Origin: Oasisia sp. SBJ-2009
Lineage: Eukaryota > Annelida > Polychaeta > Sabellida > Siboglinidae
Assembly: GCA_964017155.1 (NCBI GenBank)
Contig: OZ024862.1
Coordinates: 808,501-872,500, forward strand
Direction: 5' to 3'
DNA: 64,000 bases
A program made the position numbers and the translations under genes. Below are positions 1-9,025 of the stretch, in pieces (position 1 is the stretch's first letter; each line of letters starts with the position of its first letter). The notes below the pieces were generated by a model, which ran no database searches, had not been told where the DNA came from, and was given only the letters and a program-made list of their open reading frames with translations.

Positions 1-194
1 CGAAAAGACAGCGTGGTCGGCAAAAACAAACTGTTTATCGCCCATTTCATATGCACAGCCCAGTAACATGCACCGCTGCGCTTGCGACTGGCACAAATCG
101 CGCTGTCTTTTCGACCTCAAAAGTTTGCCAAGACGCGCTGTTTATAAAACATAAATACGCGCAAGATGATTATAATTGAATGAATTAATTTAAT
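1..194. repeat. Partial full unit at the left window edge
   Basis: This is the tail of a full unit cut by the window: the end of the right arm from CGAAAAGACAGCG, a class B/D spacer (CAAAAAC, CAGCCCAG), and the first 94 bp of the next left arm. The array continues to the left. Confidence 0.93.
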
Positions 195-697
195 CAAGTA
201 TCAAATGTTGGCAAAAATACAGATATAATAGCAACATTGAGGTGGGTCCGACTTGCACATAAGTGCCAAATAGTGAAATACTGAAAACAATTGAGAGTAT
301 ACGTGCTTTTATGAGAGAGTGCGCGTTAAGGTACGCGCCCGCAAGTGTAGGCATTTATGCACAAGTCGGGCCCACCTCAATGTTGGTATTATAACTGTAT
401 CTTTGCCAACATTTGATACTTGATTTTGTTAATTCTATCAATTATATTCATCTTGCGCATATTTATGTTTTATATACAGCGCGTCTTAGCAGACTTGTGA
501 GGTCGATAAGACAGCGTGGTCGGCATAAACAAACTGTTTATCGCTCATTTCATATGCACAGCGCAGTAACATGCACCGCTGCGCTTGCGACTGGCACAAA
601 TCGCGCTGTCTTTTCGACCTCAAAAGTTTGCCAAGACGCGCTGTTTATAAAACATAAATACGCGCAAGATGATAATAATTGAATGAATTAATTTAAC
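195..697. repeat. Recombinant full unit, class C head and class A tail (503 bp)
   Basis: The head has class C markers: ACAGATATAATAG, GCACATAAG, AAACAATTG and GCGTTAAGG. The right arm and spacer carry class A markers: TATATTCATC, TGTGAGGTCGATAAG, CATAAAC and CAGCGCAG. The switch therefore lies between about 330 and 450. GGCATTTATGCACAAG is a rarer variant, seen also in the units at 1918 and 42206. TTTAACCAAG at 692-701 is a private substitution. Confidence 0.85.
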
Positions 698-1413
698 CAA
701 GTATCAAATATTGGCAAAAATACTGATATAATAGCAACATTGAGGTGGGTCCGACTTGTACATAAGTGCCAAATAGTGAAATACTGAAAACAAATTGAGA
801 GTATACGTGCTTTTATGAGAGAGTGCGCGTGAAGGTACGCCCCCGCAAGTGTAGGCATTTATGTACAAGTCGGGCACACCTCAATGTTGGTATTATAACT
901 GTATCTTTGCCAACATTTGATACTTGATTTTGTTAATTCTATCAATTATACTCATCTTGCGCATATTTATGTTTTATATACAGCGCGTCTTAGCAGACTT
1001 TTGAGGTCGAAAAGACAGCGTGGTCGGCAAAAACAAACTGTTTATCGCCCATTTCATATGCACAGCCCAGTAACATGCACCGCTGCGCTTGCGACTGGCA
1101 CAAATCGCGCTGTCTTTTCGACCTCAAAAGTTTGCCAAGACGCGCTGTTTATAAAACATAAATACGCGCAAGATGATTATAATTGAATGAATTAATTTAA
1201 TCAAGTATCAAATGTTGGCAAAAATAGTGATATAATAGCAACATTGAGGTGGGTCCGACTTGTACATAAGTGCCAAATAGTGAAATAGTGACCGCTGCGC
1301 TTGCGACTGGCACAAATCGCGCTGTCTTTTCGACCTCAAAAGTTTGCCAAGACGCGCTGTTTATAAAACATAAATATGCGCAAGATGATTATAATTGAAT
1401 GAATTAATTTAAT
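698..1413. repeat. B-S pair (full class B unit, then short unit 1202-1413)
   Basis: The full unit 698-1201 is class B (CTGAAAACAAATTG, ACGCCCCC, TATACTC, CAAAAAC). GTCGGGCACACC is a private change in the otherwise constant GGGCCCACC. The short unit is 212 bp with GGCAAAAATAGTG, CCTCAAAAG and AAATATGCG, a mixed subtype unlike the common 213-bp form. Confidence 0.9.
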
Positions 1414-2633
1414 CAAGTATCAAATGTTGGCAAAAATACTGATATAATAGCAACATTGAGGTGGGTCCGACTTGTACATAAGTGCCAAATAGTGAAATAC
1501 TAAAAACAAATTGAGAGTATACGTGCTTTTATGAGAGAGTGCGCGTGAAGGTACGCGCCCGCAAGTGTAGGCATTGATGTACAAGTCGGGCCCACCTCTA
1601 TGTTGGTATTATAACTGTATCTTTGCCAACATTTGATACTTGATTTTGTTAATTCTATCAATTATATTCATCTTGCGCATATTTATGTTTTATATACAGC
1701 GCGTCTTAGCAGACTTGTGAGGTCGATAAGACAGCGTGGTCGGCATAAACAAACGGTTTATCGCTCATTTCATATGCACAGCGCAGTAACATGCACCGCT
1801 GCGCTTGCGACTGGCACAAATCGCGCTGTCTTTTCGACCTCAAAAGTTTGCCAAGACGCGCTGTTTATAAAACATAAATACGCGCAAGATGATAATAATT
1901 GAATGAATTAATTTAATCAAGTATCAAATATTGGCAAAAATACTGATATAATAGCAACATTGAGGTGGGTCCGACTTGTACATAAGTGCCAAATAGTGAA
2001 ATACTGAAAACAAATTGAGAGTATACGTGCTTTTATGAGAGAGTGCGCGTGAAGGTACGCCCCCGCAAGTGTAGGCATTTATGCACAAGTCGGGCCCACC
2101 TCAATGTTGGTATTATAACTGTATCTTTGCCAACATTTGATACTTGATTTTGTTAATTCTATCAATTATATTCATCTTGCGCATATTTATGTTTTATATA
2201 CAGCGCGTCTTAGCAGACTTGTGAGGTCGATAAGACAGCGTGGTCGGCATAAACAAACTGTTTATCGCTCATTTCATATGCACAGCGCAGTAACATGCAC
2301 CGCTGCGCTTGCGACTGGCACAAATCGCGCTGTCTTTTCGACCTCAAAAGTTTGCCAAGACGCGCTGTTTATAAAACATAAATACGCGCAAGATGATTAT
2401 AATTGAATGAATTAAATTAATCAAGTATCAAATGTTGGCAAAAATACTGATATAATAGCAACATTGAGGTGGGTCCGACTTGTACATAAGTGCCAAATAG
2501 TGAAATAGTGACCGCTGCGCTTGCGACTGGCACAAATCGCGCTGTCTTTTCGACCTCAAAAGTTTGCCAAGACGCGCTGTTTATAAAACATAAATATGCG
2601 CAAGATGATTATAATTGAATGAATTAATTTCAT
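1414..2633. repeat. A-A-S block (1414, 1918, short unit 2422-2633)
   Basis: The first A unit carries GGCATTGATG and CCTCTATG, shared only with the unit at 61429, and a private AAACGGTTTATC at about 1752 that breaks the small spacer dyad. The second A unit has a class B-type loop (ACGCCCCC) and GCACAAGTCGGG. The short unit is the 212-bp CCTCAAAAG subtype with AAATATGCG and TTTCATCAAG. From about 1609 onward this block is repeated at 41.9 kb. Confidence 0.9.
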
Positions 2634-4143
2634 CAAGTATCAAATGTTGGCAAAATACTGATATAATAGCAACATTGAGGTGGGTCCGACTTGTACATAA
2701 GTGCCAAATAGTGAAATACTAAAAACAAATTGAGAGTATACGTGCTTTTATGAGAGAGTGCGCGTGAAGGTACGCGCCCGCAAGTGTAGGCATTTATGTA
2801 CAAGTCGGGCCCACCTCAATGTTGGTATTATAACTGTATCTTTGCCAACATTTGATACTTGATTTTGTTAATTCTATCAATTATATTCATCTTGCGCATA
2901 TTTATGTTTTATATACAGCGCGTCTTAGCAGACTTGTGAGGTCGATAAGACAGCGTGGTCGGCATAAACAAACTGTTTATCGCTCATTTCATATGCACAG
3001 CGCAGTAACATGCACCGCTGCGCTTGCGACTGGCACAAATCGCGCTGTCTTTTCGACCTCAAAAGTTTGCCAAGACGCGCTGTTTATGAAACATAAATAC
3101 GCGCAAGATGATAATAATTGAATCAATTAATTTAATCAAGTATCAAATATTGGCAAAAATACTGATATAATAGCAACATTGAGGTGGGTCCGACTTGTAC
3201 ATAAGTGCCAAATAGTGAAATACTGAAAACAAATTGAGAGTATACGTGCTTTTATGAGAGAGTGCGCGTGAAGGTACGCCCCCGCAAGTGTAGGCATTTA
3301 TGTACAAGTCGGGCCCACCTCAATGTTGGTATCATAACTGTATCTTTGCCAACATTTGAAACTTGATTTTGTTAATTCTATCAATTATACTCATCTTGCG
3401 CATATTTATGTTTTATATACAGCGCGTCTTAGCAGACTTTTGAGGTCGAAAAGACAGCGTGGTCGGCAAAAACAAACTGTTTATCGCCCATTTCATATGC
3501 ACAGCCCAGTAACATGCACCGCTGCGCTTGCGACTGGCACAAATCGCGCTGTCTTTTCGACCTCAAAAGTTTGCCAAGACGCGCTGTTTATAAAACATAA
3601 ATACGCGCAAGATGATTATAATTGAATGAATTAATTTAATCAAGTATCAAATGTTGGCAAAAATACAGATATAATAGCAACATTGAGGTGGGTCCGACTT
3701 GCACATAAGTGCCAAATAGTGAAATACTGAAAACAATTGAGAGTATACGTGCTTTTATGAGAGAGTGCGCGTTAAGGTACGCGCCCGCAAGTGTAGGCAT
3801 TTGTGTACAAGTCGGGCCCACCTCAATGTTGGTATTATAACTGTATCTTTGCCAACATTTGATACTTGATTTTGTTAATTCTATCAATTATATTCATCTT
3901 GCGCATGTTTATGTTTTATATACAGCGCGTCTTAGCAGACTTTTGAGGTCGAAAAGACAGCGTGGTCGGCATAAACAAACTGTTTATCGCCCATTTCATA
4001 TGCACAGCCCAGTAACATGCACCGCTGCGCTTGCGACTGGCACAAATCGCGCTGTCTTTTCGACCTCAACAGTTTGCCAAGACGCGCTGTTTATAAAACA
4101 TAAATACGCGCAAGATGATTATAATTGAATGAATTAATTTAAT

Positions 4144-4356
4144 CAAGTATCAAATGTTGGCAAAAAATAGTGATATAATAGCAACATTGAGGTGGGTCCG
4201 ACTTGTACATAAGTGCCAAATAGTGAAATAGTGACCGCTGCGCTTGCGACTGGCACAAATCGCGCTGTCTTTTCGACCTAAACAGTTTGCCAAGACGCGC
4301 TGTTTATAAAACATAAATACGCGCAAGATGATTATAATTGAATGAATTAATTTAAT
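4144..4356 (+). repeat. Short unit S (solo left arm, 212/213 bp); representative of 46 copies
   Basis: S is a deleted full unit that keeps the complete left-arm sequence, 17 bp of loop and 28 bp of spacer. The 46 copies begin at 1202, 2422, 4144, 5868, 7592, 8813, 11544, 12765, 15496, 16717, 17938, 19662, 20881, 22100, 23321, 25045, 26769, 28493, 29712, 30931, 32152, 33876, 35600, 36821, 38545, 39764, 40985, 42710, 44432, 45651, 46871, 48595, 49311, 50027, 51751, 52467, 53185, 54404, 56128, 56844, 58063, 59282, 60501, 61217, 61933 and 63153. The main subtype is 213 bp, with GGCAAAAAATAGTG and CCTAAACAG. A 212-bp subtype with CCTCAAAAG lies near both ends and at 42710; the copy at 53185 mixes both. 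Each S follows a full unit and no two S are adjacent. Confidence 0.95.
4230..4239. other. Deletion junction shared by all short units
   Basis: The junction lies between 4234 and 4235. In a full unit the loop reads AATAGTGAAATACTGA followed by AAAC; in S it reads AATAGTGAAATAGTGA followed directly by CCGCTGCG from the spacer. In the first complete unit the missing part corresponds to 285-575 (291 bp). Only about one base of microhomology (A) is evident at the breakpoints. The same junction, with the same C-to-G change making a perfect AATAGTGA duplication, is present in all 46 copies, so it arose once and was then amplified. Confidence 0.9.
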
Positions 4357-4766
4357 CAAGTATCAAATGTTGGCAAAAATACTGATATAATAGCAACATT
4401 GAGGTGGGTCCGACTTGTACATAAGTGCCAAATAGTGAAATACTAAAAACAAATTGAGAGTATACGTGCTTTTATGAGAGAGTGCGCGTGAAGGTACGCG
4501 CCCGCAAGTGTAGGCATTTATGTACAAGTCGGGCCCACCTCAATGTTGGTATTATAACTGTATCTTTGCCAACATTTGATACTTGATTTTGTTAATTCTA
4601 TCAATTATATTCATCTTGCGCATAATTATGTTTTATATACAGCGCGTCTTAGCAGACTTGTGAGGTCGATAAGACAGCGTGGTCGGCATAAACAAACTGT
4701 TTATCGCTCATTTCATATGCACAGCGCAGTAACATGCACCGCTGCGCTTGCGACTGGCACAAATCG

Positions 4767-4933
4767 CGCTGTCTTTTCGACCTCAAAAGTTTGCCAAGAC
4801 GCGCTGTTTATAAAACATAAATACGCGCAAGATGATAATAATTGAATCAATTAATTTAATCAAGTATCAAATATTGGCAAAAATACTGATATAATAGCAA
4901 CATTGAGGTGGGTCCGACTTGTACATAAGTGCC
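4767..4933 (+). repeat. Left arm (L, 167 bp) of the satellite dyad; representative
   Basis: The arm runs from CGCTGTCTT to CATAAGTGCC. It occurs in every full unit and also in every short unit, so L copies outnumber right arms by 153 to 107 in the complete units. It carries TTTATAAAACATAAATA (a TATA-like run) and the conserved core GCGCAAGATGATTATAATTG. Sub-variants useful for typing are GATGATAATAATTG against GATGATTATAATTG, AAATACGCG against AAATATGCG or AAATCCGCG, CCTCAAAAG against CCTCAACAG or CCTAAACAG, TGTCTTTTCG against TGTTTTTTCG, and CAAATATTGG against CAAATGTTGG. Confidence 0.93.
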
Positions 4934-5016
4934 AAATAGTGAAATACTGAAAACAAATTGAGAGTATACGTGCTTTTATGAGAGAGTGCGCGTGAAGGTA
5001 CGCCCCCGCAAGTGTA
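4934..5016. repeat. Loop between the arms (82/83 bp); representative
   Basis: The segment begins AAATAGTGAAATACTGA, runs through GAGAGTATACGTGC and TTTTATGAGAGAGTGCGCG, and ends CGCAAGTGTA. It is not palindromic as a whole but holds a short perfect dyad, GCGCGT-(6)-ACGCGC (321-338 in the first complete unit). The dyad is intact in classes A, C and D and broken in class B and in B-headed A units, where the right half reads ACGCCC. A one-base A-tract difference in AAACAA(A)TTG sets the 503/504-bp unit length. Confidence 0.9.
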
Positions 5017-5183
5017 GGCATTTATGTACAAGTCGGGCCCACCTCAATGTTGGTATCATAACTGTATCTTTGCCAACATTTGAAACTTGATTTTGTTAAT
5101 TCTATCAATTATACTCATCTTGCGCATATTTATGTTTTATATACAGCGCGTCTTAGCAGACTTTTGAGGTCGAAAAGACAGCG
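5017..5183 (-). repeat. Right arm (R, 167 bp) of the satellite dyad; representative
   Basis: This is the inverted copy of the left arm, running from GGCATTTATGTAC to AAGACAGCG. It is the module absent from every short unit. It varies more between classes than the left arm: GGCATTTATG or GGCACTTATG; CTCAATGTTGG or CTCAATTTTGG; TTCTATCAATTATATTC, TTCTATCAATTATACTC, TTCAATCAATTATACTC or TTCAATCAATTATAATC; CATATTTATG, CATGTTTATG or CATATTAATG; TGTGAGGTCGATAAG, TTTGAGGTCGAAAAG or TGTGAGGTCGAAAAG. This copy also has the private variants GGTATCATAAC and TTTGAAACTTG, shared with the units at 3137 and 43425. Confidence 0.93.
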
Positions 5184-5270
5184 TGGTCGGCAAAAACAAA
5201 CTGTTTATCGCCCATTTCATATGCACAGCCCAGTAACATGCACCGCTGCGCTTGCGACTGGCACAAATCG
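5184..5270. repeat. Spacer between successive dyads (87 bp); representative
   Basis: This is the most GC-rich part of the unit (about 49% by hand count) and the most useful for classing units. Class A reads CATAAAC, CGCTCAT, CAGCGCAG. Class B reads CAAAAAC, CGCCCAT, CAGCCCAG. Class C reads CATAAAC with CGCCCAT and CAGCCCAG. In class A it holds two short perfect inverted repeats, ATAAACA-(3)-TGTTTAT (525-541 in the first complete unit) and AGCGCAG-(12)-CTGCGCT (560-585). The second is broken in classes B and C. The 28 bp at its right end (from CCGCTGCG on) are the part kept in short units. Confidence 0.9.
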
Positions 5271-6080
5271 CGCTGTCTTTTCGACCTCAAAAGTTTGCCA
5301 AGACGCGCTGTTTATAAAACATAAATACGCGCAAGATGATTATAATTGAATGAATTAATTTAATCAAGTATCAAATGTTGGCAAAAATACAGATATAATA
5401 GCAACATTGAGGTGGGTCCGACTTGCACATAAGTGCCAAATAGTGAAATACTGAAAACAATTGAGAGTATACGTGCTTTTATGAGAGAGTGCGCGTTAAG
5501 GTACGCGCCCGCAAGTGTAGGCATTTGTGTACAAGTCGGGCCCACCTCAATGTTGGTATTATAACTGTATCTTTGCCAACATTTGATACTTGATTTTGTT
5601 AATTCTATCAATTATATTCATCTTGCGCATGTTTATGTTTTATATACAGCGCGTCTTAGCAGACTTTTGAGGTCGAAAAGACAGCGTGGTCGGCATAAAC
5701 AAACTGTTTATCGCCCATTTCATATGCACAGCCCAGTAACATGCACCGCTGCGCTTGCGACTGGCACAAATCGCGCTGTCTTTTCGACCTCAACAGTTTG
5801 CCAAGACGCGCTGTTTATAAAACATAAATACGCGCAAGATGATTATAATTGAATGAATTAATTTAATCAAGTATCAAATGTTGGCAAAAAATAGTGATAT
5901 AATAGCAACATTGAGGTGGGTCCGACTTGTACATAAGTGCCAAATAGTGAAATAGTGACCGCTGCGCTTGCGACTGGCACAAATCGCGCTGTCTTTTCGA
6001 CCTAAACAGTTTGCCAAGACGCGCTGTTTATAAAACATAAATACGCGCAAGATGATTATAATTGAATGAATTAATTTAAT

Positions 6081-7804
6081 CAAGTATCAAATGTTGGCAA
6101 AAATACTGATATAATAGCAACATTGAGGTGGGTCCGACTTGTACATAAGTGCCAAATAGTGAAATACTAAAAACAAATTGAGAGTATACGTGCTTTTATG
6201 AGAGAGTGCGCGTGAAGGTACGCGCCCGCAAGTGTAGGCATTTATGTACAAGTCGGGCCCACCTCAATGTTGGTATTATAACTGTATCTTTGCCAACATT
6301 TGATACTTGATTTTGTTAATTCTATCAATTATATTCATCTTGCGCATATTTATGTTTTATATACAGCGCGTCTTAGCAGACTTGTGAGGTCGATAAGACA
6401 GCGTGGTCGGCATAAACAAACTGTTTATCGCTCATTTCATATGCACAGCGCAGTAACATGCACCGCTGCGCTTGCGACTGGCACAAATCGCGCTGTCTTT
6501 TCGACCTCAAAAGTTTGCCAAGACGCGCTGTTTATAAAACATAAATACGCGCAAGATGATAATAATTGAATGAATTAATTTAATCAAGTATCAAATATTG
6601 GCAAAAATACTGATATAATAGCAACATAGAGGTGGGTCCGACTTGTACATAAGTGCCAAATAGTGAAATACTGAAAACAAATTGAGAGTATACGTGCTTT
6701 TATGAGAGAGTGCGCGTGAAGGTACGCCCCCGCAAGTGTAGGCATTTATGTACAAGTCGGGCCCACCTCAATGTTGGTATTATAACTGTATCTTTGCCAA
6801 CATTTGATACTTGATTTTGTTAATTCTATCAATTATACTCATCTTGCGCATATTTATGTTTTATATACAGCGCGTCTTAGCAGACTTTTGAGGTCGAAAA
6901 GACAGCGTGGTCGGCAAAAACAAACTGTTTATCGCCCATTTCATATGCACAGCCCAGTAACATGCACCGCTGCGCTTGCGACTGGCACAAATCGCGCTGT
7001 CTTTTCGACCTCAAAAGTTTGCCAAGACGCGCTGTTTATAAAACATAAATACGCGCAAGATGATTATAATTGAATGAATTAATTTAATCAAGTATCAAAT
7101 GTTGGCAAAAATACAGATATAATAGCAACATTGAGGTGGGTCCGACTTGCACATAAGTGCCAAATAGTGAAATACTGAAAACAATTGAGAGTATACGTGC
7201 TTTTATGAGAGAGTGCGCGTTAAGGTACGCGCCCGCAAGTGTAGGCATTTGTGTACAAGTCGGGCCCACCTCAATGTTGGTATTATAACTGTATCTTTGC
7301 CAACATTTGATACTTGATTTTGTTAATTCTATCAATTATATTCATCTTGCGCATGTTTATGTTTTATATACAGCGCGTCTTAGCAGACTTTTGAGGTCGA
7401 AAAGACAGCGTGGTCGGCATAAACAAACTGTTTATCGCCCATTTCATATGCACAGCCCAGTAACATGCACCGCTGCGCTTGCGACTGGCACAAATCGCGC
7501 TGTCTTTTCGACCTCAACAGTTTGCCAAGACGCGCTGTTTATCAAACATAAATACGCGCAAGATGATTATAATTGAATGAATTAATTTAATCAAGTATCA
7601 AATGTTGGCAAAAAATAGTGATATAATAGCAACATTGAGGTGGGTCCGACTTGTACATAAGTGCCAAATAGTGAAATAGTGACCGCTGCGCTTGCGACTG
7701 GCACAAATCGCGCTGTCTTTTCGACCTAAACAGTTTGCCAAGACGCGCTGTTTATAAAACATAAATACGCGCAAGATGATTATAATTGAATGAATTAATT
7801 TAAT
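6081..7804. repeat. A-B-C-S higher-order repeat, copy 3 (1724 bp)
   Basis: Units begin at 6081 (A), 6585 (B), 7089 (C) and 7592 (S). The B-unit variants of copies 1 and 2 are absent. The B head reads AACATAGAGGTGGG, the form used by nearly all B units to the right. The C unit has GTTTATCAAAC (C at 7543), shared only with the C unit at 11041, which places it in the 3952-bp period of the next blocks. Confidence 0.93.
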
Positions 7805-9025
7805 CAAGTATCAAATGTTGGCAAAAATACTGATATAATAGCAACATTGAGGTGGGTCCGACTTGTACATAAGTGCCAAATAGTGAAATACTAAAAACAA
7901 ATTGAGAGTATACGTGCTTTTATGAGAGAGTGCGCGTGAAGGTACGCGCCCGCAAGTGTAGGCATTTATGTACAAGTCGGGCCCACCTCAATGTTGGTAT
8001 TATAACTGTATCTTTGCCAACATTTGATACTTGATTTTGTTAATTCTATCAATTATATTCATCTTGCGCATATTTATGTTTTATATACAGCGCGTCTTAG
8101 CAGACTTGTGAGGTCGATAAGACAGCGTGGTCGGCATAAACAAACTGTTTATCGCTCATTTCATATGCACAGCGCAGTAACATGCACCGCTGCGCTTGCG
8201 ACTGGCACAAATCGCGCTGTCTTTTCGACCTCAAAAGTTTGCCAAGACGCGCTGTTTATAAAACATAAATACGCGCAAGATGATAATAATTGAATGAATT
8301 AATTTAATCAAGTATCAAATATTGGCAAAAATACTGATATAATAGCAACATAGAGGTGGGTCCGACTTGTACATAAGTGCCAAATAGTGAAATACTGAAA
8401 ACAAATTGAGAGTATACGTGCTTTTATGAGAGAGTGCGCGTGAAGGTACGCCCCCGCAAGTGTAGGCATTTATGTACAAGTCGGGCCCACCTCAATGTTG
8501 GTATTATAACTGTATCTTTGCCAACATTTGATACTTGATTTTGTTAATTCAATCAATTATACTCATCTTGCGCATATTTATGTTTTATATACAGCGCGTC
8601 TTAGCAGACTTTTGAGGTCGAAAAGACAGCGTGGTCGGCAAAAACAAACTGTTTATCGCCCATTTCATATGCACAGCCCAGTAACATGCACCGCTGCGCT
8701 TGCGACTGGCACAAATCGCGCTGTCTTTTCGACCTCAAAAGTTTGCCAAGACGCGCTGTTTATAAAACATAAATACGCGCAAGATGATTATAATTGAATG
8801 AATTAATTTAATCAAGTATCAAATGTTGGCAAAAAATAGTGATATAATAGCAACATTGAGGTGGGTCCGACTTGTACATAAGTGCCAAATAGTGAAATAG
8901 TGACCGCTGCGCTTGCGACTGGCACAAATCGCGCTGTCTTTTCGACCTAAACAGTTTGCCAAGACGCGCTGTTTATAAAACATAAATACGCGCAAGATGA
9001 TTATAATTGAATGAATTAATTTAAT
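7805..9025. repeat. A-B-S higher-order repeat (1221 bp)
   Basis: Units begin at 7805 (A), 8309 (B) and 8813 (S). This is A-B-C-S without C. The B unit has TTCAATCAATTATACTC, a form that recurs in B units followed directly by S. The block corresponds to 11757-12977 shifted by 3952 bp. Confidence 0.92.

Larger units (their letters stand above)
2634..4356. repeat. A-B-C-S higher-order repeat, copy 1 (1723 bp)
   Basis: Units begin at 2634 (A; GGCAAAATACTG with one A fewer, hence 503 bp), 3137 (B, with TTTGAAACTTG and GGTATCATAAC), 3641 (C, 503 bp) and 4144 (S, 213 bp). The A unit has private GTTTATGAAAC (G at 3088). GAATCAATTAATTT at the A/B boundary is shared with copy 2 and with the block at 42922, which is a near copy of this one. 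Confidence 0.93.
4767..5183. repeat. Giant imperfect inverted repeat (dyad) inside a full unit; representative copy
   Basis: This is the defining structure of the satellite, present in all 107 complete full units. Two 167-bp arms face each other across an 82- or 83-bp loop with no gaps needed in the alignment: in the first complete unit the arms are 101-267 and 350-516, and every paired position sums to 617. Hand alignment gives about 19 mismatches of 167 in that unit and about 21 in this one, so roughly 88% complementarity. The best-kept stretches are AAGACGCGCTGT, TATAAAACATAAATA, GCGCAAGATGA, CAAATGTTGGCAAA and CAACATTGAGGTGGG with their complements. The loop and spacer are not self-complementary overall, so only the 167-bp core was inverted and duplicated. 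The dyad straddles the chosen unit boundary: 94 bp of each left arm lie in the tail of the preceding unit. Confidence 0.95.
4357..6080. repeat. A-B-C-S higher-order repeat, copy 2 (1724 bp)
   Basis: Units begin at 4357 (A), 4861 (B), 5365 (C) and 5868 (S). It shares GAATCAATTAATTT, GGTATCATAAC and TTTGAAACTTG with copy 1. CATAATTATG in the A unit right arm is private. Confidence 0.93.

Noticed and set aside
218..232. Bacterial-type -10 box (GATATAATAG)
   Set aside because: It occurs in each unit inside the left arm with no plausible gene downstream, and the array is of eukaryotic satellite type.
101..516. Foldback transposon or MITE with 167-bp terminal inverted repeats
   Set aside because: The dyad could derive from one, but I see no target-site duplication outside CGCTGTCTT and AAGACAGCG, no copy outside the tandem context and no transposase. 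Origin from such an element remains possible but unsupported here.
413..682. An 89-codon plus-strand open frame repeated in nearly every full unit
   Set aside because: It begins at a TTG, not ATG, and is set by the repeat sequence. It shows no recognisable domain. Amino-acid changes follow the unit classes rather than coding constraint, and it is interrupted by TAA in the units at 57560 and 58779. It overlaps the dyad and recurs because the DNA recurs.
3636..3887. An 83-codon minus-strand open frame in class C and some other 503-bp contexts
   Set aside because: It exists only where the loop has one A fewer, which alters the frame. It lies across both arms of the dyad and has no protein-like features beyond chance hydrophobic stretches.
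4150..4359. A 69-codon minus-strand open frame in short units
   Set aside because: It spans the deletion junction and depends on the six-A tract of the 213-bp subtype; it is lost or altered in the 212-bp short units. No family resemblance.
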